A DNA stretch of 12,965 nt from JAWOHX01 sp046484975 (GTDB lineage Bacteria; Bacillota; Clostridia; DUPQ01): NCBI GenBank assembly GCA_046484975.1, contig JAWOHX010000016.1, positions 1 through 12,965 of the forward strand. The letters run 5' to 3'. Shown here one piece after another: positions 6,819 through 12,965 of the stretch. The notes under the pieces were generated by a model. The model was not told the origin of the DNA and made no database searches. It worked only from the letters and a program-made list of their open reading frames with translations. Position 1 is the first letter of the stretch. Each line of letters begins with the position of its first letter. The position numbers and the translations under genes are program-made.

Positions 6819-7940
6819 ATGTCCATCCAACCCATCAGGAAACCCTGGAAAAGCATCATGTCCGGCCGGGAACGGTTCAACAACCAGATGCATTACAAGC
6901 CCTTCGACCGGACGTTCAACATGGAGTTCGGTTATTGGTCCGAGAACTTCGACATCTGGGGCATCTTCAAAGAGAACGGGGTCAAAAAAAATGAGGAAGC
7001 CGATGTCTTCTTCAACTTCGACCGGATCGATGTGATGTCCGGCAGGACCTTCATGCACCCCACCTTCCCCTACCAGGTGGTGGAGGAGACCCTAACCACC
7101 CAGGTCGTCATGGGGGCGTATGGCCTGCTGGCGGAGATCCCCAGGGACAACCATGCCACCATCCCCCACTACAGCAAGCCCACCGTTGTCACCCCGGAGG
7201 ACTGGAAGAAGGTCAAGGAGGAGCGGTTCGATGTCAATCACCCGGACCGGACCATGGACATCGGCAAGCTCAAGGGCATGCACCCTGAGAACCGGGACTA
7301 TCCACTGGGGGTCAATTGCGGCTCCATGATCGGGAGCATCCGGGACATGCTGTCCTTCGAAGGCCTGGCATATGCCTGCTACGATTACCCGGACATGGTG
7401 GAGGACATGGTGGAGACCACCTGCCGCCTGGTGGAGCATTTCCTGGACCAGGTGCTCCCCCACTTCGACTTTGACTATGCCGGCGGATGGGAGGACATCT
7501 GCTTCAACTACGGGCCCATCGTCACGGTGGACTTCTTCAAAAATGTGGTCATGCCCCGGTACAAGCGGATCGACAGGAAACTGAAAGCCCACGGAATCGA
7601 CCTGTGGTACACGGATTGTGACGGGGACGTGCGTCCCATCCTCCCCTATTTCCTGGAAGGCGGGATCAACTGCATGTTCCCGTATGAAGTCAACTCCTGC
7701 TGCCATCCCGCCGAGCTTTTCGCGGAATACGGCAGGGACCTGAGGATCATGGGGGGCTTTGACAAGATGGCCCTTCTGGCAGGCAAAGAGGAGATCAAAA
7801 AATACATGAAATCCCTGGAGCCGTTGGTGGCCAGGGGCGGATACATCCCCTTCTGCGACCACAGGTGCCCCCCGGATGTCACTCCCGAGAATTATATCTA
7901 CTATCTGGATTTGAAAGAAAAGACTTTCGGCCTCAAATAG
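6819..7940 (+). CDS. UroD-superfamily protein B (methyltransferase-like, not HemE)
   Basis: The 373-residue protein is a second uroporphyrinogen decarboxylase-superfamily member, clearly different in sequence from protein A. Signature regions are GSIRDMLSFEGLAYACYDYPDMVEDMV (172-198), the strand-loop LWYTDCDGDVRPILPYFLEGGI (262-283), CMFPYEVNS (285-293), LRIMGGFDK (308-316) and, near the C-terminus, GGYIPFCDHRCPPDVTPENYIYYL (340-363). The DCDGD motif (266-270) sits where zinc-dependent corrinoid methyltransferases carry His-x-Cys-Gly. Several cysteines cluster at 294-295, 346 and 350, so metal binding cannot be excluded. The start at 6819 is supported by GGAGGA eight bases upstream; in-frame ATGs further upstream lack a site and precede the promoter. 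It is transcribed alone, divergent from the glycosidase unit, and its stop codon overlaps the convergent NagA-like gene. Confidence 0.82.
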   Translation: MSIQPIRKPWKSIMSGRERFNNQMHYKPFDRTFNMEFGYWSENFDIWGIFKENGVKKNEEADVFFNFDRIDVMSGRTFMHPTFPYQVVEETLTTQVVMGAYGLLAEIPRDNHATIPHYSKPTVVTPEDWKKVKEERFDVNHPDRTMDIGKLKGMHPENRDYPLGVNCGSMIGSIRDMLSFEGLAYACYDYPDMVEDMVETTCRLVEHFLDQVLPHFDFDYAGGWEDICFNYGPIVTVDFFKNVVMPRYKRIDRKLKAHGIDLWYTDCDGDVRPILPYFLEGGINCMFPYEVNSCCHPAELFAEYGRDLRIMGGFDKMALLAGKEEIKKYMKSLEPLVARGGYIPFCDHRCPPDVTPENYIYYLDLKEKTFGLK

Positions 7941-9126
7941 ATGCATCTTCCCTGAATACGGTTTTTCCTCCCACAACGACCGCATGCATCCTGATGTCGC
8001 CGTCGAATATGGCGATGTCCGCACATTTCCCCGCAGCCAGGCTTCCTGTCCTGCGGTAGATTCCCATCACCCTTGCCGGTGATGCGGTCATCATCTCCAC
8101 GGCGCGATGCAAGGGAACCCCGGCTTGTTCCATCATCACCCGGACCAGCCTGTCGCAGGTGGCGACGCTTCCGGCGAATGCACTCCTGTCGGGCAGCTTG
8201 GCCACCCCGTCCTCGATGATGGCGCGGATGCCCCCTTCCCTGCTGCCCACCACTGCCTCCGTGACATCCAGCCCGGCGGCCCGGGTGGCGTCGGTGATGA
8301 GGGCAATCCTGCTGAACGCCTTGTTTTTAAGGATGAGTTTCAAAAGGCTGGCCGGCAGGTGATGCCCGTCGGCGATGACCTCCACATTCATGTCTTCGAT
8401 GAGGAAAGCGCTTTCCACCACCCCGGCGTACCGGTATGCATTGATTCTCCTGACCATGGAACAGCCCGAATACAGATGGGTGATCAGCCTGAACCCGTCC
8501 GAATAGGCCTGAAGAACCTCCTCATAAATGGCGTTTGAATGTCCGATGGCCGGCAGGATTTTGTTCTCCAGGCATTTTTGGGCAAAGGCCCCGCTTCCTT
8601 CCAGTTCCGGGGCGATGCTCCATCTCCTGATGTCGCTGCTCATGGACATGATTTTCTCATATTCCGCTGCAATGAGGGGACGGATGTGCCCGGGGTCCTG
8701 GGCTCCCCTCTGTTCCATGGAGAAATACGGGCCCTCCAGATGGATTCCCTCCATTCGCGCGCCCATGTATTCCATTGCCCTGGCCTTCCTGTAGGCATCA
8801 AAGGTGGCCTCGACCCCTGCGACATCGGAGGATGTGGTTGTGGGGAACAGGGCGGTGGTGCCATATCTGGCATGTGTGGTACAGGCGGTGATGAAGTCCT
8901 CCGGCGTCCCGTCCATGAAGTCTGACCCTCCCCCTCCGTGGACATGGATGTCAATGAAGCCCGGGGACACGTACAGGCCATGGGCGTCCATCTCAACATC
9001 TGCCGATATGCCGGGGTCGTCCTTGCCTGCATAAAGGATTTTGTCTTTCTCATATACCACGCATCCACCATCGATGACACGATGGGGCGTGACCAGTTTC
9101 CCGTTCCGGATGACCGTAGTGGACAT
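7933..9126 (-). CDS. nagA: NagA-like N-acetylglucosamine-6-phosphate deacetylase (variant subgroup)
   Basis: The 397-residue amidohydrolase has all the NagA metal and catalytic landmarks: PGFIDIHVHGGGG (55-67) with H61 and H63, GIHLEGPY (127-134) with E131, IGHSNA (194-199) with H196, THLYSGCS (216-223) with H217, ADGHHLP (252-258) with H255, and catalytic D279 in LITDATRAAG. NagA removes the acetyl group from GlcNAc-6-phosphate in the cytoplasm. The substrate-contacting HLFNAM/HLYNAM motif of classical NagA reads HLYSGCS, so a different N-acyl sugar is possible. The gene follows the sugar-binding lipoprotein gene by 15 bases with an AAGGAAG ribosome binding site. No nagB (glucosamine-6-phosphate deaminase) is nearby. 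The last 8 bases overlap the convergent UroD-like gene. Confidence 0.85.
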   Translation of the reverse strand: MSTTVIRNGKLVTPHRVIDGGCVVYEKDKILYAGKDDPGISADVEMDAHGLYVSPGFIDIHVHGGGGSDFMDGTPEDFITACTTHARYGTTALFPTTTSSDVAGVEATFDAYRKARAMEYMGARMEGIHLEGPYFSMEQRGAQDPGHIRPLIAAEYEKIMSMSSDIRRWSIAPELEGSGAFAQKCLENKILPAIGHSNAIYEEVLQAYSDGFRLITHLYSGCSMVRRINAYRYAGVVESAFLIEDMNVEVIADGHHLPASLLKLILKNKAFSRIALITDATRAAGLDVTEAVVGSREGGIRAIIEDGVAKLPDRSAFAGSVATCDRLVRVMMEQAGVPLHRAVEMMTASPARVMGIYRRTGSLAAGKCADIAIFDGDIRMHAVVVGGKTVFREDASI

Positions 9127-9141
9127 GGCGCGTCTTCCTTT

Positions 9142-10749
9142 CTAGTACTTGTACCTCGTGGAGGCCTTGACCAGCTCGTTGTATCTGTCGATGATGTTCT
9201 GCATGCCCATGGCCTTCATGTTTTTGGTGTATTCGGCAATCCCGTCATGCACGGATGTCCTTGACCGCAGGATGCTGTCAAAGGCGGCATCGAACAACTG
9301 GGCGGAGGAGGGATTCAACAGGGACTGGATCCCGGTGCTGAAGATCTCCGGGTAGGACTGCATCGGCGTCAGGGGGATGATCCTGTTCTCCATCAGGCCT
9401 GTGTTCACGTAACGTTCCCTGGCATCCAGGTTCTCCAGGATGGCGTCCACGGCATGCTGCTGGTTGGTGGGGCTGCCCGCGGGCACAAGGATGTTGAAGT
9501 CCCTGTGTGAGAACAGGGGGTTTTCCAGGACGAGGGAGACCCGGTTGCCTGCGAAAAAGGCCATGTCCAGGACCTCAAGCTGGCTTCTCTCATAGGTGTA
9601 CGTGGTGCCCGGCAGCCCGAACCTTCCCAGGAGGTGCCCTTCCTTGTCCCCGTAGAAGACGGTGACGAAGGCATTGATGACCCTGCCGGGGTCCTTGGTG
9701 TTGATCCCCATCACATAGAACCCGGAGGAATAGTCATAGGTCAGGGGGTTTGTGGCACCCTCCACGGCGCCATTCAGGCCATAGGCCGTCACATACCGGC
9801 TGTCGCCGAAATATTCCACCGGAATCACCCCGTAGCCGCTCAGGTAGCGGTCGTCATTCATCCCGGTGATATCCCCCCGCAAGGCCCCCATGGACCCGCG
9901 GGGTGCGGAGGCCATGCTCATCAGGTTCTGTTGCAGGAGCATTTTAACGTAGGACAGGGTCTCGGGCATGGCCGGGAGGAGCATGCTGTCCTCGTATGAG
10001 CCCGTGAACGGATTGTAGAGGATGCTGGTGTGGTTCACCAGGTTGTGGCTGCGCATGATGGGGGTTCCGTTGGCGAAGAACACGTCGATGAGGCTGGATG
10101 CGTTCACATAGAGCAATGCCCTCCGGGTGTTTTCATCCGGCGTCACCCCCTCATGCGCCTTGAAACGCATGCAAAGCTCATAGAATTCATCCAGCGTCCC
10201 GGGGATCTTTGCTCCGAGGACTTCCAGGTAATCCCTGCGGTAGACCCTCCCCGCTGCGTTGGCCTGGTAGCCGCGAGTCAAGGCCCAGGCATTGCCGTCA
10301 TCCAGCACGAACATGCTCCGCATGCCTTCCGGCATCGCCTCCCAGGCGGGATTGCCAGCCAGATATTCGTCCAGGGGCAGGATGCTGTTGCTTTTCCTTA
10401 GCTCATACAGCCGTTCCAGGCTGTTGATGTTGAAAAGGTAGATCCCCGATTTTCCCGTGCCTGCCAGCCTGTCTGCCATCTGGCTGCCTGAGAGGTCAAA
10501 GGTGTGGGTGACGTTGAGGTCCAGTTTGATGCCGTATTTCTCCTTGATGATCTTCTCAAAATCCGTCATATACTCTTCGGAAGGGGTCGCATAGGACATG
10601 GCGGTGATGACCATCTCCACCCCGTCTGTGCTATTGGACAAAACGTAGATGTCTGGAATCTCCAGTTTTGGAATGGAAGGCTTGTTGCAAGAAGACATGG
10701 CACATGCCATGCTGAGGGACAAAATCCAGATGATCCAACGTTTTTTCAT
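9142..10749 (-). CDS. Extracellular sugar-binding lipoprotein (ABC transporter solute-binding protein, LplA-like)
   Basis: The 535-residue protein starts MKKRWIIWIL and has a hydrophobic signal segment ending in CAMSSC, with C21 as probable lipidated cysteine (the -3 position is Met, slightly off consensus). The mature part has the two-lobe layout of family-1 solute-binding proteins: ITAMSYATPSEEYMTDFEKIIKEKYGIKL near the N-terminus, then IYLFN, LPLDEYLAGNPAW, YRRDYLEVLGAKIPGTLDEFYE and later INAFVTVFYGD. It is longer than the typical 420-450 residues and closer to the LplA type that binds complex oligosaccharides. Neither permease nor ATPase genes adjoin it, so it must use a transporter encoded elsewhere. 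An in-frame ATG at 10779 adds ten non-signal residues and is less likely. AGGAGGG stands 11 bases upstream, a rather long spacing. Confidence 0.85.
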   Translation of the reverse strand: MKKRWIIWILSLSMACAMSSCNKPSIPKLEIPDIYVLSNSTDGVEMVITAMSYATPSEEYMTDFEKIIKEKYGIKLDLNVTHTFDLSGSQMADRLAGTGKSGIYLFNINSLERLYELRKSNSILPLDEYLAGNPAWEAMPEGMRSMFVLDDGNAWALTRGYQANAAGRVYRRDYLEVLGAKIPGTLDEFYELCMRFKAHEGVTPDENTRRALLYVNASSLIDVFFANGTPIMRSHNLVNHTSILYNPFTGSYEDSMLLPAMPETLSYVKMLLQQNLMSMASAPRGSMGALRGDITGMNDDRYLSGYGVIPVEYFGDSRYVTAYGLNGAVEGATNPLTYDYSSGFYVMGINTKDPGRVINAFVTVFYGDKEGHLLGRFGLPGTTYTYERSQLEVLDMAFFAGNRVSLVLENPLFSHRDFNILVPAGSPTNQQHAVDAILENLDARERYVNTGLMENRIIPLTPMQSYPEIFSTGIQSLLNPSSAQLFDAAFDSILRSRTSVHDGIAEYTKNMKAMGMQNIIDRYNELVKASTRYKY

Positions 10750-10760
10750 GGCAATGCAAT

Positions 10761-10783
10761 CCCTCCTGACCTCATTCATTATA
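10761..10783 (-). promoter_or_regulatory. -10 box and ribosome binding site of the lipoprotein-nagA unit
   Basis: On the minus strand a perfect TATAAT (10783-10778) lies in a very AT-rich stretch and is followed by GGAGGG (10766-10761). No good -35 is visible at 16-18 bases, so activator dependence is possible. Confidence 0.4.
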
Positions 10784-10863
10784 TATTATTTTATATGAAA
10801 AGGTAGATAAAAAAACGGATTCAGTATAAAATGTGGAAAGACAAACAGGAGGTGGACGAGGAC
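10784..10863 (+). promoter_or_regulatory. AT-rich promoter region and leader of the TIM-barrel/oxidoreductase unit
   Basis: TATAAA at 10825-10830 is a candidate -10 box without a recognisable -35. The near-perfect Shine-Dalgarno AGGAGGTG (10847-10854) lies nine bases before ATG 10864 and fixes that start. The intergenic stretch is clearly more AT-rich than its neighbours; no convincing operator palindrome was found. Confidence 0.4.
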
Positions 10864-11631
10864 ATGAAAAAACTGCACCTTGCCGCGCAGCTCTATACCC
10901 TGCGGGACTTCACCAGGGACATCCGGGGATTCCGGGACACCCTTCGCAGGCTGAAGGCCATGGGTTACGACAGTTTCCAGTATTCCGGGGCGGGTCCCCT
11001 GGATCCCCATGAAGTGCTTGACGCCATGCAGGAGCACAACATGCCCATGTCCGCCACCCACACTGCCCCCGCCCTGCTGCAGAACGAACTCGATGCGGTC
11101 ATCCAAAACCACCAGCTCTGGAACTGCGAGTTCGTCGGCATCGGCATGATGCCGGAGGAATATCGCAAAACCCGGGAGGGCATCGTCGCCTTCGCCAGGG
11201 AGTTTTCCGGGATCGGACGGTCCCTGCGGGACAATGGCTTGACTCTCATCTACCACAACCACAGTTTTGAATACCAGAAATTCGGCAGGGATTTGATCAT
11301 GGACATCCTCCTGGAGGAATCGGATCCGGCCGCTTTTGACATCGAGCTGGATACCTATTGGGTCCAGGCCGGGGGCGCGGACCCGATCCAGTGGATCCGT
11401 AAGGTGGACAAACGCATGCGTTACATCCATTTCAAGGATATGGCCGTCAGTGAGGGCAGGCAGGTGTTCGCCCCCGTGGGGGAAGGCAACCTCAACTGGG
11501 AAGGCATCATCAGGGCCTGCATGGAGACTGATGTGGAAGCCTGCGCCGTGGAGCAGGATGTCTGCGAAGGGTCCCCCTTCGACTGCCTGTCATCCAGCAT
11601 CGTCAACCTCAGGCAGAGATATGGGTTATAA
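10864..11631 (+). CDS. TIM-barrel sugar phosphate isomerase/epimerase-like protein (AP-endonuclease-2 / xylose isomerase-like fold)
   Basis: The 255-residue protein begins LHLAAQLYTLRD, the usual first strand of this family, and continues with LKAMGYDSFQYSG (30-42). Likely metal and catalytic positions are IYHNHSFEY (129-137; H131, H133, E136), FDIELDTYWV (158-167; E161, D163), YIHFKD (187-192; H189) and AVEQD (228-232; E230). Members act as sugar or keto-sugar isomerases and epimerases, inosose dehydratases, or lyases on 3-keto-glycosides; the sequence alone does not choose. An upstream in-frame ATG at 10831 lies before the strong ribosome binding site and overlaps the promoter, so it is rejected. 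The oxidoreductase gene follows after 13 bases, and such pairs usually act on the same substrate. Confidence 0.85.
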   Translation: MKKLHLAAQLYTLRDFTRDIRGFRDTLRRLKAMGYDSFQYSGAGPLDPHEVLDAMQEHNMPMSATHTAPALLQNELDAVIQNHQLWNCEFVGIGMMPEEYRKTREGIVAFAREFSGIGRSLRDNGLTLIYHNHSFEYQKFGRDLIMDILLEESDPAAFDIELDTYWVQAGGADPIQWIRKVDKRMRYIHFKDMAVSEGRQVFAPVGEGNLNWEGIIRACMETDVEACAVEQDVCEGSPFDCLSSSIVNLRQRYGL

Positions 11632-11644
11632 GGAGAGCGGAAAT

Positions 11645-12802
11645 ATGGAGCATGTCAGAATCGGAATCATCGGCTTTGGGTCCATGGCCTCATCCCATGC
11701 CAGGTATCTGGCCGCGGGGGAAATCCCCGGCGCTTCTGTCACCGCCGCTCATGACACCAATGAGAAGCGGTTCCAGACCCTGGAAAAAGACTTCAACGGC
11801 GCAATCCGGGGTTTCACTGACATCCAGGAGTTCTTTTCCTCCGGGCTTTTTGACGCGGTGCTGGTGGCAACCCCTCATTACCACCACCCGGAGTATGTCA
11901 TGATGTCCCTTGACAAAGGCTTCCACGTCCTGTGCGAAAAGCCGGCGGGGGTCTATACCGCCCATGTCCGGGAAATGAACCGCCACGCTGCTAATAGCGG
12001 GAAAATCTTTGCCATCATGTTCAACCAGCGGGTCAATCCCGTCTACATCAAACTGAAGGATCTGATCTCTTCCGGGGAACTGGGGGATCTGAAGCGGTGC
12101 ATCTGGATCATCACCAACTGGTACAGGCCCCAGAGCTATTACGACTCGGGCTCCTGGCGGGCCACCTGGTCAGGAGAAGGCGGAGGGGTCCTGCTGAACC
12201 AGGATCCCCATCAGCTGGACCTCTGGCAGTGGATCCTGGGGATGCCGGAGCGTGTCCGTGCTTTCTGTTATTTCGGGAAATACCACGACATCGAGGTGGA
12301 GGACGACGTCACCGCTTACATGGAATATACCAATGGCATGACCGGGCTTTTCGTCACATCCACCGGGGAGACCCCGGGGACCAACCGCCTGGAAATCAGC
12401 GGGGACAGGGGAAAACTGGTCATCGAGGATGATGTCATCAAGTTTTCCCGGCTTCGGACCCCCGAAAGGACCTTCAACAGGGAATTCAAGGGAGGATTCG
12501 GCCAGCCCGAGTGCTGGGAGTCCGTGATTCCCGTGGAAGGAGCCAATCCCCAGCACAAAGGGATCACCCGGAATTTCGTCCAGGCCATCCTGAAGGGGGA
12601 AAAATTGATTGCTCCGGGTACGGAAGGCATCCACAGCCTCACCCTCTCCAATGCCATGCTCCTGTCCTCCTGGACGGATGCATGGGTGGATCTGCCCATT
12701 GACGAGGATCTTTTCCTGAGCATTCTCAAAGAAAAGGTCAGGACTTCAACCAAACGCAAGAGTGCTTCCAATGCCATCCTTGATACCACCGGCACCTATT
12801 GA
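11645..12802 (+). CDS. Gfo/Idh/MocA-family NAD(P)-dependent oxidoreductase
   Basis: The 385-residue protein has a Rossmann domain with RIGIIGFGSMASSHARYL (5-22), the DAVLVATPHYHHPEYVMMSLDKG region (70-92) and the family signature CEKPAG (97-102, K99). The C-terminal alpha/beta domain carries GGGVLLNQDPHQLDLWQW (179-196), in which H189 and D192 match the catalytic His and Asp of the family. These enzymes oxidise or reduce hydroxyls of sugars, inositols or glycosides in the cytoplasm. AGGAGAG (11631-11637), seven bases before ATG 11645, supports the start and begins in the stop codon of the preceding gene. The frame stays open far upstream, but that part overlaps the TIM-barrel gene in another frame and is not family-like. 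Co-transcription with the TIM-barrel gene is nearly certain. Confidence 0.9.
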   Translation: MEHVRIGIIGFGSMASSHARYLAAGEIPGASVTAAHDTNEKRFQTLEKDFNGAIRGFTDIQEFFSSGLFDAVLVATPHYHHPEYVMMSLDKGFHVLCEKPAGVYTAHVREMNRHAANSGKIFAIMFNQRVNPVYIKLKDLISSGELGDLKRCIWIITNWYRPQSYYDSGSWRATWSGEGGGVLLNQDPHQLDLWQWILGMPERVRAFCYFGKYHDIEVEDDVTAYMEYTNGMTGLFVTSTGETPGTNRLEISGDRGKLVIEDDVIKFSRLRTPERTFNREFKGGFGQPECWESVIPVEGANPQHKGITRNFVQAILKGEKLIAPGTEGIHSLTLSNAMLLSSWTDAWVDLPIDEDLFLSILKEKVRTSTKRKSASNAILDTTGTY

Positions 12803-12835
12803 TTTTCCCTGGAAATGGTTTTTACATTTTATTTG

Positions 12836-12856
12836 GAAAAAAAATACATTTTTTTC
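12836..12856 (+). terminator. Possible weak terminator: A/T-only stem with T run
   Basis: GAAAAAAA (12836-12843) and TTTTTTTC (12849-12856) form an 8-bp inverted repeat with a five-base loop, ending in a T run, 34 bases after the oxidoreductase stop. The stem has only one G-C pair, so its strength is doubtful. No GC-rich hairpin exists in this gap. Confidence 0.3.
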
Positions 12857-12875
12857 ACATTAGAACTATAGTTTA

Positions 12876-12913
12876 TTCAAATGCAAGCCATAACTTGTTA
12901 TTATCAATGACAA
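12876..12913 (+). promoter_or_regulatory. Promoter with overlapping near-palindromic operator
   Basis: TTCAAA (12876-12881), a 17-base spacer and TATTAT (12899-12904) form a plausible promoter. The inverted repeat TTGTTATT-ATC-AATGACAA (12895-12913) pairs at 7 of 8 positions and covers the -10 box and the predicted start point near 12911. This is the position of a classical repressor operator. The ribosome binding site of the next gene follows directly. Confidence 0.4.
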
Positions 12914-12928
12914 AAGGAGATTGCAAAC

Positions 12929-12965
12929 ATGAGTATTGATCTTGAATCCTTGGGAAAACGAATCA
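12929..12965 (+). CDS. Start of an unidentified gene, cut by the window edge
   Basis: Only 12 codons are present (MSIDLESLGKRI). ATG 12929 is preceded by AAAGGAGA (12913-12920) at eight bases, a strong ribosome binding site. The residues resemble the N-terminus of Xre-type helix-turn-helix regulators, which often begin with a variant of LGKRIxxxR, but 12 residues cannot support a family call. The near-palindrome just upstream would suit an autoregulated repressor. The gene is separated from the oxidoreductase by 126 AT-rich bases and appears to have its own promoter. Confidence 0.6.
   Translation, partial: MSIDLESLGKRI

Noticed and set aside
3714..7940. Heme biosynthesis (HemE) for the two UroD-like genes
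   Set aside because: Neither protein has the arginine-rich N-terminal substrate motif of HemE, no other heme gene is near, and both sit among carbohydrate genes.
7092..8024. Long minus-strand open frame (310 codons) opposite UroD-like gene B
   Set aside because: It lies almost wholly antisense to a well-supported gene, has low-complexity Val/Asp/His/Gly-rich composition typical of antisense frames in GC-rich genes, and has no family resemblance.
11336..11644. N-terminal extension of the Gfo/Idh oxidoreductase
   Set aside because: The frame is open upstream, but this stretch overlaps the TIM-barrel gene in another frame, is not family-like, and a good ribosome binding site sits just before ATG 11645, where the Rossmann fold starts.
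1..12965. CRISPR arrays, tRNA/rRNA genes, insertion sequences, prophage or toxin-antitoxin genes
   Set aside because: No regularly spaced repeats, no tRNA-like or rRNA-like stretches, and no transposase, integrase or toxin-like frames were recognised on either strand.

Overview
The window is most simply read as chromosomal DNA of a GC-rich member of the Firmicutes (Clostridia-like). The evidence is the set of families present: a YnbB-type PLP lyase, a clostridial-style membrane fusion protein, an RluA-type pseudouridine synthase with a GRLDR motif, an LplA-like sugar-binding lipoprotein, strong GGAGG ribosome binding sites and sigma-A-like promoters. No rRNA, tRNA, CRISPR array, transposase or integrase was seen. 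Genes are packed tightly and no stretch of 300 bases lacks one.

Region 1 (1 to about 230) is anomalous. The minus strand carries the N-terminus of a secreted DUF1080 (3-keto-disaccharide hydrolase-like) protein of the kind abundant in Planctomycetes and Verrucomicrobia. It replaces the missing C-terminal half of a clostridial HlyD-like membrane fusion protein. An assembly chimera at the window edge is the likeliest cause.

Region 2 (194-3709) is a housekeeping block. A minus-strand run holds a SanA/DUF218 membrane protein, a YnbB-type PLP lyase and the truncated fusion protein. Divergent from it is an RluA-family pseudouridine synthase. Two genes here have a good promoter whose predicted start point falls on or beside the ATG, and neither has a Shine-Dalgarno sequence, so they may give leaderless mRNAs.

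Region 3 (3714-12802) is a carbohydrate locus made of four short units that alternate in direction: (a) minus, a divergent GH36-like glycosidase followed by a UroD-superfamily protein; (b) plus, a second, different UroD-superfamily protein; (c) minus, a sugar-binding lipoprotein followed by a NagA-like deacetylase; (d) plus, a TIM-barrel sugar isomerase/epimerase-like protein followed by a Gfo/Idh/MocA oxidoreductase. Units a/b and c/d diverge from intergenic regions of about 113 bp each; the convergent ends touch or overlap. Apart from the lipoprotein all products look cytoplasmic. A plausible but unproven picture is that the lipoprotein captures an oligosaccharide or glycoside, an ABC permease encoded elsewhere imports it, and the glycosidase, deacetylase and the oxidoreductase/TIM-barrel pair dismantle it. 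The two UroD-like proteins are the least explained part; they are not HemE and may act on methylated or otherwise modified sugar-derived substrates.

Region 4 (12803-12965) is an AT-rich intergenic stretch leading to the first 12 codons of another gene. A near-palindromic element overlaps its predicted promoter, suggesting a repressed or autoregulated gene.
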